Shown: piece after piece, positions 1-13,260 of the stretch | Numbering within the stretch: the first letter of the stretch is position 1 | Layout of the letters: every line of letters begins with the position of its first letter | Assembly: GCF_022458985.1 (NCBI RefSeq) | Contig: NC_061783.1 | Location: 1,518,413 to 1,582,412, forward strand | Reading direction: 5' to 3' | From: Mugil cephalus | Lineage: Eukaryota > Chordata > Actinopteri > Mugiliformes > Mugilidae | Length of the DNA stretch: 64,000 bases | Position numbers and translations under genes: made by a program | Notes under the pieces: model-generated | The model's database searches: none | What the model saw: the letters and a program-made list of their open reading frames with translations, nothing else | Told to the model about the DNA's origin: nothing

Positions 1-213
1 ACTTTCCAGAGACAAAATGACTCCACAAGTGGTTCTTTGAACATTCCAAGACCTCTGGAGAAAGCCTATCTGAAGTCCACCGCTGTTCCATGTGGCAATA
101 TGAAAAATCTGGTAAACAGTAACGTCTTACAATCCCTGAGAATTGCTGATGCTTGGCCAGAACAGACAGTGGTGGGATGAGGTAAGGGCGCACAGTCAAG
201 CACAGTGCAGCTC
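1..213 (-). other. znrf2: znrf2 3' UTR (partial)
   Basis: This is sequence downstream of the znrf2 stop codon on the minus strand. No AATAAA is visible before the window edge, so the poly(A) site probably lies outside. Confidence 0.6.
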
Positions 214-3200
214 TTACTCGGTGGGATGCTCCGGACATGAGCGATTCACCTGAAACCACCCGTCTATGCACCTGAAACATGAACAAGAACACAACATTAA
301 AGCTTGAAAATTAAGCTGGAATGAAATTTGGCCCCAGCAAATCTGATAGAAGTAATTAAAAACATGTTTCCCCTCCTTCAAAATAAAAAAGCCTCATTTA
401 TTAACATTAATTGTGGTGATTCTAGTTCTAAAGGATGTTTAAACTGTGGCAAACGGATTGTTGAGTCTGTTAAATAAACCAGTAGCAAGTTACCATAATT
501 TACAACAAAGACTGAAAAAAGCAACTCTACAACTCAGACTTGACATATTATATAATTTGCATTGTTTTTTCTTGCCTTTAGACAGAGCTGAACTTGTTGC
601 GTTGCCCTGGTCTGAATCATTAAGATATAACACAAAAACAGAGGTTCTTTATTGAGCCCTCATTTGACCCATTTATTTATTCACACCATAGTATACCATT
701 TGTGCACTGTGGTACAGCAGCAGCCTGGGGATTACATGCTTGCTTAAGGTACCTCTGCTATGGACATGAGGGGGATGCAAACCTGTGACCCTTCGGCCCC
801 ACAGCTGTTTCTGTAACACCTAACTTTTGAAAATATATAATGTAGCTAAAAAAATAAACCAGCAGTGAAGGGGAATATGAGTTTCTGCACATTTATGACC
901 TGTGCATTGTATAAACTGTACACATATATAAAAAATATATAGAGTGTACTGTAAAGTGTACGACCAGTAATGTGTGAACACATAATAACAATGTGGTTAA
1001 TTTCGTGAAATTTTCTGGTGCATTCTGTTTGTTTATGTGTGTGCGGTGGCGTTAGTTACCCTTTATGGTAGATACAGAGGCAGGGCAGCCTGGCAATGGT
1101 GTCTCCCTGCTCCAGCTCTTCTAAACAGATGGAACATTCCCCAGAGTCTCTGGACAGGATGTCCTCTGAGAAAGACAATGCGAACACAGACAAAGTGAGC
1201 AAAGAGCTGCCTCGTACGCCAAACCTGGTATCAAGTGTTCACCGTTCACTGAATCCCGCGCTACCATCTGGTTAATCTTTGACACCAGAACACCTGTTAC
1301 CAGATGAGAACAGGAGAAAAGTTCAGTCGCGGGTACAGACCTTGTTTTGTGGAATGCACTTCACCCTTTTGACAATGCTCTTCTTCATATAAAAATGTTT
1401 TTTTTGAGGAGAAAACCAGGTGCCTGATCAGATTAACCTGAGGATTTTAAGACAGGCTCTAGAGTCAATCCCTGAGGCAAAGCTATGACTACTGTTTGTA
1501 GGTTCTTTTTGTAGCTTTGCATGCAAAGCTACTAAAAGACAGACTAATTCAAATGTACTTTGGTAATATTTGCATGACTTTTTGTGAAGGATAAAACGAT
1601 GGCTGTAGCTTTTATACATCTGCATATCTGTGATAAGGTAGGAAACTCTGTCCAGCATGTGAGCTGCGTATCAGTAGCACGCATGCTGCTGTGGGTGTGT
1701 GCAATCTGAAAGCTGTGTGAACTACAGTTCCATGCTGACCCCAATCCTCACCCCAACCCTGCAGAAACATGTAAAGGTGAGGAGGAATCTGCTCTATTTT
1801 TCAACACCTGCCAAAATATCAAGACACTGAAGTTTATTACATAGTGTGTGTACTGACAACTGTGTGTTTATGATGATTTCTATGGACAAGCAGTGTTTGC
1901 CTTTCCTGTATGTGAGCATGAAAGGGCGTTGGTGTGCATTGCACAGGTGCTCTTACAAAACATGCATGCATATCTGCTGTGTAGATGTGCAGCTGCATTT
2001 GCTTTGACATTGCCGTGCTGAACTGTATAAAATTCAAATGCAGCTGCGGTTTTGTTATTCTTAAAACATCTAGACTCCATTACATTTATAGCTCAAACTG
2101 AAAACTAAAAATGTTACTTAAAGGACCTATGAGGATCTTAATAATAATAAAACATCATGAACTGCCCACAACTATACATAAAATTGTTTAAATCTGTGCA
2201 TTTTTACCTCTTACAAAGGAATGCAGTGAGTAAAAATAAGATGGGGTTGTGGTTCCCCCAGTAGAGGCCTTGGAAGGAGTCCCAAGGTACTGTAAGTCTT
2301 GGCATTTGGAATATTTATGTTTTTTCTTTTAAAATCTGCGCTGTTCACTTATATGTTCCTTGTTCATGTGTTTGACGTTCACGTGCTTTTTCAAGTGAGA
2401 AGAGAGAGAAGACATATGACATGGGATGAAAGGTTGCAAGCAGATGTGTATTTGTTGTAAAAGCTTTGTTTTGTTTAGTTATATAACCAATCTTAAAGGA
2501 AAACTAAATACTAGGTTCTGCTGCATCTGTGACCACAACCAACAATGTGAGAAATTAAACCATTTCAGTATATTAATATCATAATATTGCCATAATGTGT
2601 AGTGCCCTAAGAGCAGTTTTAGGAATTAGGTGTTTGTTCATTGTACCTTAGTTGACGGAGATTTGAATCTTACAGTCCAAAATCTTCTTCTTAAACCATT
2701 AAAGAACTTTATTTTAGACAGGAATCCTACAAACACCTTTACCTTGTCAATTTGTTTTTACCTTAAAGTGTCCATACTTATTTTTTCTCTTTGGCGGCAC
2801 CTATGGCAATAAATGGTAATTGCAGGTGTGTTTCTGAACCTCACCTCTAAGAGATCCGTACCTCATCACCTAGGTGACCAAAAATCGAATCAGCTTAATT
2901 TGTCATGTATGTAGACAGACACACACATAGTGAATTTACATTTAAGGCAGAGAGCACACTTGAAGTAGTGGACAGCCATGCAAAGTGCCCACTGGGGAGC
3001 TGGGCCTTTAATTCCTGTTCCTGCCTTATGATTTTTATAAATTTCTCCAAAGTTTAATCATGATAAATGGTCTTGCTTTTATATAGCGCTTTTCTGCCTA
3101 TTGGTACTCGAAGAGCTTTTACAGTCACAGACACATCTACCCATGGGAGCAACTGGGGTTCTGTGTCTTGCTCAAGGACAATTTGGCATGTGGCCGAACT

Positions 3201-5321
3201 GCTAACCCTTCATGAACAACCCGCACTACCTACTGAGCCACAGACACAGTGGACCATATGCTCAGTCACCATTTTGTTAACTTATGTGGTGACAGATAAC
3301 GACTTTGTGTCAGCTAGTTAAATAAATCTTTAAGCAAAAATGAACAAAAAACGTTGACCAGTCTGAGTCGGACATGGTTAGCTGTGGCAAAAAACAATAA
3401 AACCAAAGCCTTTCATGCTAACCTCCCATGGCCTCTTACACTTTCACCCCCACATTCTTACTGTTGTAGGTGAGGCGCGTTTTGCTGAAACACATGAGCA
3501 GGTGCTTCTCTATTTCCCCCGATTCCATAAACTTGGAGCAAACAGGACAGTGGAAGCCTGGAATGAAAACACAAAGACAAGAACGTGATGTGGCAATGTC
3601 TTGTGAGAATCTTTTATTGATGTGTACACAAGAGAGGACGTGGGACCGGGCCCTGCAGTCCTAAAACACCTGCATGTACTCCAGGTCTCCCTTAATCTGT
3701 GACAATCTGCTTACCTCATCCAGTTGTTAGATGCCATTGGGATAACTAAACTAAAACCATGCTTAAACTGAAGATTAATATTTACTGCAATGCATTTGAA
3801 AATCAAGTTATTAATTAATATTGTGACCCAAATACACGAGGCTGTGCACCTTCTCTGCTGTATGAAGATTAATAGGCCAAGAGCTGCTTGACCTGAGATA
3901 AGCTAACCTCCTCCAGTTTAACATTATAACACCTCCGTCAAGAGAGAGACAGCTATTGTATTATACAGTGTATGCAGGCAGCAGTTATCGCTCATGTTTG
4001 TGTCATGTGTTTGTAAGGAAGGTGTGGAAATTAAATAATGTGGACACAATGTGAGGCCTGTGGAGTCACAGTCATATGGACTCTCCTGAGCAAAGGTTAT
4101 TGATGAGGTCTTTGAAGATTAGACTTCCCCTTTAAGTAAATCCTCCATGCCAGTAATAAAGAGGAGGCGGGACAAACCATGAAAAATCAAGAAATGAGGA
4201 AATGAATGGCAAATCTATTGTTTAGTTATTGAGTTTCAGCCACGTGCACTCTGAACGATTATAACCGTTCTGTTAGTCTCACTCCTGCTTTGTTGTGGTC
4301 TCAACTGGAGAAAACACAACCGTTTAGAGAAAAGCTTACAGATTCAGGAAGTTTGTGTTCGTGTGTGCATGTATGTGCGTCCGTCAGACAATGTGTAACC
4401 AGCAGGAAGCCCTTATCTGCTGACCTACATTATGCACTCTTCCCTCTCAGCCGGAGTGAAAAACAGGCCCGTTTTGCAAAACATAGAAGCAGCAGAAGAA
4501 AGACTGTTAAAAGGCGAGTACAGCAGAGTCACCTGTGGCTACAACAAAAGTGCAGAAGTGCGAAACAAAGGGCTCAGTAATCAGACAGCTATTACCATAT
4601 ACCAGGTATCACATGTCAGATGGAAAAACACTAAGCAACGTTGACTGTAACTGTCTTTAGGCAGCTAATGATATCTTATAAGAGTCATAAACATGTGGTG
4701 CCCTACATGAAGTAACATGTTGAGTGTGAAGTCATAAAGAAGAGTCAGAGACACACACATTTACACGTTAACATTACACACAATGACATTAAAAAAAAGT
4801 TTTGTAAGATAAAATGAAATGAGATTTTCTGACAGAAATAGGCTGTCACATCTATATTCACGTGCAGAGTAATACTGATTATGGGTACTTCAGGAATAAC
4901 ACGGAAATCAGGAGATTAAGAAATAAATCATAAATGTGGCTTTTCATTCCATATGTTTATATGATTTCGTAGTATCACTTGTTACAATCTTACCTCCCAG
5001 CAGTCGAGGAGATAGTTGAGCTGGTAGGGACCCTATCAGCAGCCTGTGGCCCTCAGGAGGAAGCTGGTCCTCATCGTCACCATCTGTGACATCGAGGCTC
5101 TGATTGAGTACGTGTGACCCTGACCTGCCGCCGGCCGGTATACTGAGCCCGGAGCTCGTTGGCCCTCCACCTGTGTATCGGATCCGGGGGCCATCAGGTC
5201 CATTTGTGTACCTAAACCCCGCAATCCTTTCTCCTCCGTTGGGGTTTCCAGATGGGAGGTCAGAGCTGGAGTAAGCCCGAGTTCTACCGTCAAACACGGG
5301 GCTGCTCGGTTTGGCCCCCAT
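214..5321 (-). CDS. znrf2: ZNRF2-like zinc/RING finger E3 ubiquitin ligase (4 exons, 195 aa)
   Basis: Coding exons on the minus strand are 5321-4994, 3557-3462, 1165-1060 and 271-214. All junctions are GT-AG, phases agree, and the total is 588 nt. The protein starts MGAKPSS, a good N-myristoylation signal (Gly2, Ser6), followed by a Ser/Gly/Pro-rich segment and the family block LLIGSLPAQLSP before exon 2. Exon 2 encodes the zinc finger (GFHCPVCSKF...HLLMC). Exons 3-4 encode the RING (CSICLEELEQGDTIARLPC, then CIYHKGCID and NRSCPEHP) and end HPTE. In the family this is a membrane-associated RING E3 ligase acting on endosomal/plasma-membrane targets. ZNRF2 rather than ZNRF1 is preferred from the RTRAYSSSDLP and IGSLPA blocks. 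The N terminus is shorter than in mammals, and 'DGWFQ' replaces the usual 'EWFE'. The next gene, mturn, lies on the same strand as in the human ZNRF2-MTURN neighbourhood. The 3' UTR runs off the left edge. Confidence 0.93.
3068..3245. repeat. Teleost dispersed repeat of the TATATAGCGCTTTTCT type
   Basis: This stretch in znrf2 intron 1 begins with the block TATATAGCGCTTTTCT. It continues with 'gggagcaactggggtt', 'cttgctcaaggaca' and 'ctactgagcca', an order of blocks I recognise from a very common fish interspersed repeat. It has no coding capacity. The family name is not assigned here. Confidence 0.6.
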
Positions 5322-6742
5322 TCTCTCTGCGCCTTACCTCCACAGGTTTCGAGTGCGCTTTAAAAGTTTTTAAAGGCGATACATGATCACAGCGAGTCCT
5401 GAAGAGACGACACCAACAAAGGAAGCAAAGCCTAACACATGCACAGGAACACGGCCCAGACGATCCAGCATCTCAAACTTTCATGGTGCAACACTATGCG
5501 TTAAGTGCGCACTCACTGACGCATAACTTAATTTCCAAACGTTGTTTTTTTTTCTTGACAGAGCCCTTCCCTTTTTTCCAACAATGGAAATATAAAATAG
5601 AGGAAATCTCTTCAGTTACACACCTTCAGTTCCTCTGCTTCAGACGAGGACACGAGCGCAAGGGTTGACCCAAAGCTCGTCTGGTTCAAGTTTGTTTTTG
5701 TGCTCTGCTGTGGCCGTCTGGAAAGAAAAATAAAAGCAGGGATTGCCCCCCTCCTCCTCCTGCGACGGGGCAGCTCTGTCAAATCATCCCCAACCTCATT
5801 GGAATAGATCACTTAACCTTCAAAATAAAAGTACACAACTAAGCAATGGATTGTTTACTGAAAATGTACTGCCCTGTATAATAAAACTTAAATGATCAGT
5901 ATGTTATCATATATATTTATCTCATCATTATTATCTATTGGCCATTCCATATGCCAGATTAATGCCTGCAAAGCATGTATGCCACCAAACAGTGATCTTC
6001 CACAATACTACTACTAATAATAAATAAGAACAATGCATGCTTTATAATCAAAACATCCCTATGCTAATACTTCCCAAAAGTTCTTGCACATACCAAAATG
6101 TTAAAGGTGATGTATGCCGGAAGGTAGTGGAAGCATTCATTTCAGTAAATTTAATTTATTTGTGTGCGTGTGTGTGTGTGTGTGTTGTAAAAGTGAACAC
6201 TGGTGAAATACATATTCTGGAAAATATGTCAGTTAACAAACAAACTTAGCCTCATATTAAGAAAATATACTCGTATCAGGTCAGAATTCAGGGGGAAAAT
6301 TGTTTCAATAGTGTTAAACTACTGAAAATGAGTACTCATATGTAAACAGCATTTTATCGTTAGGGATTGTAGGTTTGGTAGTCATTTTTGATTTCATTGT
6401 CTAGTATAATGCTTAAAAAATGAAGAAGAAAGAAATGCTGCAAATGCTACTTGTAATCTGCATGTAGCAAAAGAAAATGCCGTGCCCTTCGTGCTTTTAT
6501 TCTGAATGCCGTGTCACCGCTTCCTGTGTATGTCGTCGAACTTGACGCAGCTCTAAGAGGGCGCGTCAGGTGGCGCGTGACGTCAGCCCCAGTAACACCA
6601 GCGGGCTGTTGTTGTCACAGCAGCGGGTCACCAGTGCACTTTGTGATACAAAAAGCGCTCCATGTTTGGCGGTTTGTCTTCCAGTAACTTCCTGCTATTA
6701 AGAAAAAAGCACCACTACATGTGGAACAATCCGTTCACACGG
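5322..6742. other. Spacer between the znrf2 5' end and the mturn 3' end
   Basis: The first 100-200 bases left of the znrf2 start codon (in transcript terms, upstream) should hold its 5' UTR and promoter. The rest is AT-rich and shows no exon-like open frame with splice sites. A short (GT)n run lies at about 6163-6186, and a small GC-rich island at about 6530-6620 contains several CpGs. No TATA box or conserved element can be assigned with confidence. Confidence 0.5.
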
Positions 6743-6748
6743 TTTATT
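6743..6748 (-). terminator. mturn: Poly(A) signal AATAAA, probable end of mturn
   Basis: AATAAA reads on the minus strand about 1.38 kb downstream of the mturn stop codon. A long 3' UTR is normal for maturin. No better-placed signal was noticed, but use of this site is inferred. Confidence 0.5.
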
Positions 6749-6961
6749 GACCGATTTCACACACATCAGAGGACAAACAGAAGAAACACTGCATGAGAAA
6801 CATTCAAATAGGCAATAAAAAGACAAACGTTTACAAGCCAAAGTAAAAGGTTGAAAGATCTGATAGAATCTTGCATGTGGATCTAGTGGCTGGAGGCCTG
6901 AAGCATTGCAGTGCGCTGGATGTGACACAACAACACACTGAGATTAGAAATAACAGGGCAG

Positions 6962-6988
6962 GTGGGGGGTGGGGGGGGGGGGGGGGGG
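6962..6988. repeat. Poly-G run (18 consecutive G) in the predicted mturn 3' UTR
   Basis: An 18-base G homopolymer at 6971-6988 is preceded by GGTGGGGGGT. In the mturn mRNA it would read as a C run, while the plus strand could form a G-quadruplex. Homopolymers of this length are also frequent places for assembly error. Confidence 0.85.
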
Positions 6989-8130
6989 TCTAACACCAAA
7001 TATGTTCTCCTCCCTGTGATATCACTCAAGGGTTTGGGAGCACCCTTGTTAAATTTAGTATCAGGAGAAACTTCTAAATGAGACGGCAAATTCAAAACAA
7101 CACGCGTAAAAGAGATACTGGCAAGCTTTAGAAAGGTCTCCTTGGATCGTGCTGAGAAATAAGGGCAAAGCTGTGAACCACCAACGACCAGGAAGACTAC
7201 AAGAAATTAGAGTGTCATGTGACAATGACCCACCCACCAAACGAGGAAGGACATAAGCTGCAGCATGGGCCTTTGTCATAATGGTCATGTGATAACATTG
7301 ATTAAAACATCCTCGTAAAGTGACTTTTAACTCTTTGAGGTGTACATCCTTGCAAACATTAACAAACACATCTCAGGAAAATATGATCCATGCTACTGTT
7401 AAGCTGCACACTTTGATTTCCACATAAGGAGCGACTCTGTAAAATGCTCTTGACTGTAACCTATATGACTATTTCAAATGTATGTCTAACACAGGACAGG
7501 CTGAGAGCCACCCCAGCTGCGCCACAGTCCTCATTACTCCCTCTTTACGTCCATGAAGTGGTAAATGACACTTGCTAGAACTCCGTCCCGCCTCGCCTTT
7601 TCTTGCCACCCCTCGTCACCTCACATGTCCATAGTCACTTTATACTCATTCGCCTCTCATCTGGCTCTGCGTCAACAGACAGTCAGAGAAAGTAGGCTAT
7701 CTGCCACATGCATCTCCATAGAAGGGGGGGAGGGGGAGGTATTGCGCTAACATCTGACTGTATTTCTGCATAACAAAGCCAGCTGTGGCCGATGTAATAT
7801 TGCTGCGCTGTGGAACTTTAACTAACCAAATAGTGAATGATTATGATACTTGCATTGTACATGGCTACTGGTCATGTAGCCCCAAAGTATATGTGTATGT
7901 GTGTTTATGTGTGTGTGAATTGGAGGTGGGGTTAGGGTCAACAAAGTGCAGCAAAGTGCACTCTTTGGAAAGCAAAGCCACTGAGACATTCAAGAACATG
8001 GTGGTGCATTTTTAGCAAGTTGACTGTAAGTATGTATGAGTGTGTGTCATTAAGGGTCAGGCTGAAATGTGTCGAGGGCTGGGGCTTTGGGGCAGATCCG
8101 CCCTAGCTCAGGACTCTTCTTGGGGGATTA

Positions 8131-11100
8131 TCACTGCTGGCTGACCCCCATCTGCTGGTGGTCAGGCCCAGGTTCCCCCTCCATGTCAGCGTGGTAATGC
8201 TCAAAGCTGTCGTCCTCTATGTCTGGAAGACCCAGCAGCTGACAGGGAGAGAGAAAGGAAAATGTTAGAGATATTAAAGTGTGTGAAGGTGTTTAAATAT
8301 CTCTAGTTCTTCCTTTGCTGTATGACGAGCACTTTAAAGATGCCTTGTTTATCTGCAAACACAGATTCAGTGCCAGGTAGGCCGTGACCTAGGACCTTGT
8401 GTTAATTAACAAAACTAAATTTTTTAGCTTTGAGAATACTCTGACATAGTTTGGGAAATAGGGTTGAGGATTAAATGTGAAAACTGATGTCCTTATTATG
8501 TCTTTACAGAAAATGTTAAGCTATACAATTTGCATACAGTTAGATAATTTTACATACAGTGGACTATACCAGAAGTTTACGCCACAATAACAGCTATGTT
8601 TTGTCAGATGCATTTCCTCATCTACGTATCTCAATGACCGGACTAGCACAGAAAATACATGACGTCTCTGACTTCTCTTTCCTGTATTACAGTGTATTTG
8701 CTAAAATAGTTATATCTACTAAACCTTTGAACATTTATTAGCTCCAACTCCAACGTAATCCACTCCATTCAACTCAACACAGCACTTCCTACTAACATTT
8801 TAGCTGTGTGATAGTATGGATGCTTTCAACAGTTTTGGCCTGTCGCGTGGCTGCAGCGTAGGCTGTGCTTGGATGCGTAGCAGAAGCATAAACCAAGCTG
8901 TGGTGTGTGTGGGGCCCCTTCTTGCTCGTTCATGTGGTAAACCAATAGCACTCCATTTTTCTGAGTTTTAAAAAGACAACCAGCTGTTTTCAATATGTAA
9001 GCGTGTATCAAATCTGGGTTTCCTATATTTATTTTTATTTATTTTAGGACATTTCATGAAGCCATTTAGCTATAAAGCTCTTGTGAGGCTTCTCATCAGT
9101 AATATTGCCACGACAACCAAATGACAGTCCAAAAAGTTGCTGTGCCTATGACAAAACTTTGACTAGCAGATGAAATAGCAAAAATTAAACTCCTTATTTA
9201 TAAATTTTTCCCCTAATTTTATTATTTAATAATTTTAAAGAATCCACTCATTCAACTTCTAAAGCTCACAAATGAATCAACTGAATCTTATTCTGCTATG
9301 TGCTGGATTATTTCTTGGTTGGGCTGAACTACATATTCAGTCTGGTTGCCACAAAATTGCCATGACAACCAGCTGAGGCCACAACAAGCTGTGGTGCCCC
9401 TGACATACCTTAAAGCAAAAAGTCTAATAACAAATATATGTAAGAGCTACTGCAGTTTACAAATCCATTCATGATTCATTAATGATTACTCTGTCAGAAC
9501 AATTTGGAATTGTGCAGATTTGAGTGTATGGTATGTGTGCTTATTCATTGTGAATAAGTAAAAATGGCCTTTGTTTTTCCATTAGGCTGCGGATTTGATA
9601 AAGAAATACATCATAATCTGGTGGGTAGGTTTTAATGGAATCGTCTTTCAATCGTCTTTAATGGAAGACGATTGAACCATTGGCCTAAAATATGTAGTTA
9701 ATTAAAAGATAGATCCTTCTCAATTTCTTGTTTTCTAGTATTATTTATCAAAAAAGTGAAGTTGGGTCATTTGGTTCCTCAAAGTGCTCTCGTGCCAAAC
9801 AGATAGCATGACTGTGAATTCATAGGCCTTGAATGCTGGTTTATAATCTCCTCACATCTTGTATCATTTGCTATGTGATAAGCAAGCCAACGTTGTAATG
9901 CCAGCTCTCTGTAGTACAACATGATGTTTTGTCCATTGAGGAAGGAACAGAATGTATCAGGGCTGCTACAGACACAACAAGCTGAGGTCACCGTGTTGTG
10001 GCTGAAGCCGTGTGTTAAAAAGTAAACTCCCTGAGTGTCACTGTTTCCTTACAGGCCTGAAGGACGTGAAGACCTTCTCCAGCACCTCCAGCAAAGTCTT
10101 CTTGCCACAGGAGGAGATGTAGTCCTGCGCCAGCTGGAGGAAGGGAAGGCAGTCCTCGCTCTCGCTCCACACGTGCTGCACACACACAGACACGGCAGAT
10201 TATTAACACGTTTCTCATCAACTGAACTACAATGAGGGAAATCCACTTACTATATGTGCAACTTTAACACAACTCATCATGACCTGTAGCACTACAACCA
10301 GTGCTCACTCTCATTAAAACGGCAACAAAAAAGTTGTAATTCTCTGATATCAGTAGACTAACGTCTACTTCCTTGTTAGAACGATAAGTCGGTCACCTCT
10401 TATCTGTTAACGGAATTGTTACATAAACAGGTCATTGGAGCAATTCTTCATTTCTGACTTTTAGTGTTGTCTAATTGGAGTCTAAAGGCCGTGCGGTTAC
10501 ATATTAGGAAAGAGCATCTAGTTGAGTAATAGGTAACCAAGCATTCAAGACTGTAATACTGTATTGTGTTACCATACACCCAGATTAAGTGTAGACTAGC
10601 AGGACTAGCTCTGAAATATTTTAAGGTTAAAAAGAATCACATTTTAAAAGAAATTATTTACATTAACTACAGGTTTATTAAGTGAGCACACAATGTATAA
10701 AATATGTCTTCATTAGCACATTAAAAAGGGAAATTAAAATGGTTATAACAAAAATGGGGATCATTAACAGGGGTAAACAAATGGACTGTAGTGTGCAAAA
10801 GTGCAAAATATTATTTTTATATATGAATTCAGTTTTTGATGAGTAAATTAATGAAATTTCCAAGTAAAATATTGCCTCATGTACTGATGTCAGAGTCACA
10901 TGAGGGTCATGTGAAAAGGTGTGAAACAGCCTGGTGTTACTACAGAGTTCTAGACAGGGGTAATGACAGACTCTCCAGCTCCAACTCCTCTGGGATGGCT
11001 GTTTCACTTTGACAATCTCTCATGTCCACTGCACGGGCTAACCCCAGCTTCCAGCAAAGCCACTCGGATGAGCTGAGAGACCTCTTAAAGGCCACATAGC

Positions 11101-11322
11101 AAATTCAATAGCTCTTGTTTTTCAGCTGCCAAACATGACACATCACATGAGCGGGATAACTGAAAACTGCTACAACAAGCCCCAGAGGTTGTTTACAGAG
11201 CTGGAACCTGCAATATGCAACTTAACTGGTGATGTGGCGCGACTGATCTCACAGCGCCCTCTAGTGGACGAGCTGATGATCCAGACAGTCTCAGTTTTGA
11301 CAAAAACAAGCAAACTGACAAA

Positions 11323-11383
<61 letters not shown>

Positions 11384-12879
11384 AAACAGTATGTGAGGCG
11401 CCTAGCTGATAGCAGTATTGATCGATTCACAAAACAGTGAATGTGAGTGTGTCCATGGGTTAACTGTTGACAGTTAGATTGGGAAGCCAGATAAAGCTGA
11501 GAGAGGGGGATAAAGGGAAAATAAAGTAAGGAAGATGGGATTCAAGTTTGCAAGGCAACTTCCATAATGGGTTAATTTGCTTGCAACTCGTAGATTTATC
11601 GTCTCAGTAAGAGGTTTTGATCCTTACTACGTAAACTATAGATCTACATTCATCTGCGCAGCCTGTGTGACATAATGTGTTATTGACAGAGCAGACTTGC
11701 TGGCTCCTGGGTCATCTCCATCAACTCCCCACCCTGTTAGCCCTTGTCACTGAGCAGGAGAAGGGAGGAGGGCCGGTACGGCTTCTGGGGCTTTTGTAGG
11801 ACTCCTAATGCAGCAAACTGGTAAAGGATACACAGTAACTTTATGCAGACAGTCTGTGGATGATCAGAGCTTGTAGTATAGCAATTTAATAATATGGTGA
11901 CATATGGAATTATCGGCCATGGACTGTGAAGGTTCTTAGTCATCCAGGTCATAGTACACCAAGAAAAAAAAAACGTTTCAAAAAAAGGCAACTGGACTAG
12001 AGTTTCAAGTCCAGTTACCTTTTGTAAACTCTTTTTTGGATATTGTTGTCTATCAGTTACTAACGGTTTGCAGATTATGCATGTGAGGCTGATTCTTTTC
12101 ATTTCCTTTACATTTGACTGTCTGAGGGGAATTAATAAATAACAATTATATATTCTATTATTTAAAGGAGCATAAAATGAAATAAGGCATCATTAAGGTA
12201 ATACATTTATGCACACACACATTTGCACTGATTCCTGAAAATTAAAGGGATAAAATAAGATCTACTGTGCGAGATGAGATGTAAGTGTATTTTGCATTTA
12301 TGGCAGCAAGAGAAAGGAGATAATTAAGAAAAACATTCAACCTTAATACACAACTACCACAAATTCGGCTGTGACTTTTGTTGTTGTTTTTAATGCGATT
12401 ACGTTGTTCATCACAGCAAAGACATTTATTTTGAAAGTGACAGGCCTTGTTTTTTTTTTAACCTAGCTGACGGTGCTACGGTTCAGAGGGCTATCGTTGC
12501 TGATTATGATGGGGGGGGGGATACATCAAGGGAAGGGGGGTGCACCCAAACTGAGATGACATCATCCCCTCCACAGTGCGCCCAAAAGGCCCCCCTCCTC
12601 TCCACTCCCATCAGCTAGAAAACCCGGACCAACCGGGACAACCCCACCTCCAGCCCTCCCTCGACACACCTACAAGAACACACACACACACAGCTAGAGG
12701 CCCTGCAGAAGCCCACTTACAAAACTGTCTGTGCCGCCGGGACACAACACGTAGAAAGATACGCCAGGCTCCGCGTAAAAGTCCAGCCGCCTCTCGTCGT
12801 CCTCCTCCGCGAATATGAGGTCGAACGGGTTACCGGAGCACCACTTCTCCGCCGCCTCCACCAGATGCTTGAACTCCAT
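8131..12879 (-). CDS. mturn: Maturin, neural progenitor differentiation regulator (3 exons, 129 aa)
   Basis: Coding exons are 12879-12721, 10175-10053 and 8238-8131. All introns are GT-AG in phase 0, and 159+123+108 nt give 129 residues plus a stop. The protein begins MEFKHLVEAAEKWCSGNPFD. It then has the conserved DFYAEPGVSFYVLCPGG, HVWSESEDCLPFLQLAQDYI and LEVLEKVF blocks, and ends in an acidic tail with DHQQMGVSQQ. This matches vertebrate maturin (C7orf41) end to end (131 aa in mammals as I recall). Maturin is a small, largely acidic protein reported to promote differentiation of neural precursors; its biochemical activity is not established. The start is the only Met ahead of the conserved N terminus, and the sequence upstream of it is GC/CpG-rich. 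The gene sits between znrf2 (same strand) and sh3bp5 (opposite strand, divergent). Confidence 0.95.
9647..9676. repeat. Perfect 12-bp stem-loop in mturn intron 2
   Basis: TTCAATCGTCTT (9647-9658) and AAGACGATTGAA (9665-9676) are exact reverse complements around a 6-base loop. There is no neighbouring gene or known RNA motif, so it is recorded as structure only. Confidence 0.8.
11326..11381. repeat. (GT)n microsatellite, about 28 units
   Basis: An uninterrupted GT/CA dinucleotide tract lies in mturn intron 1. It is probably length-polymorphic and also generates spurious open frames on both strands. Confidence 0.95.
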
Positions 12880-13260
12880 CCTCTGTTATCCGGTCTGCAG
12901 TTTCCCTGGCTCCGGAGCTTGATCTCTATCTCTCTGGCCGTCACGGCGATGATGCTCAAGACGCAAATAACAGCTGATCGGACCGCAGCATCAGCAGCCG
13001 CTACCACTACCGCATCTCCCCTACTGCGCCTTCTGCATGGCCCGGGAATAAAGATAACGCTGCTGGCGTACAGAGTCTACCGGGGTCTGGTGTAAATCCG
13101 TTCTCAAAGCCCCATTCCCCTCTTCCTCCCCACGTTATGAAATCAGCCCGTCGGTCGCATACATGCATACGCAGGAGGACGCTGGACTAAACGCGATGAC
13201 GAATAGTGAAGCCAGGCGGCCGTCGATATCTGAGGCGCTACCTCCAACTTTCTCACTGTG
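12750..13260. promoter_or_regulatory. CpG-rich region around the mturn start, possible promoter
   Basis: This segment is clearly richer in CpG (for example cgccgcctctcgtcgtcctcc and ggcggccgtcgatatctg) than the AT-rich DNA around it. It spans the first coding exon and the DNA upstream of mturn, which fits a CpG-type promoter. No TATA box was found. The call is inference from composition and position. Confidence 0.4.

Noticed and set aside
12576..12818. Plus-strand 80-aa Pro/His/Arg-rich frame over the mturn first exon
   Set aside because: It overlaps the mturn coding exon on the opposite strand in CpG-rich DNA and has no homology.
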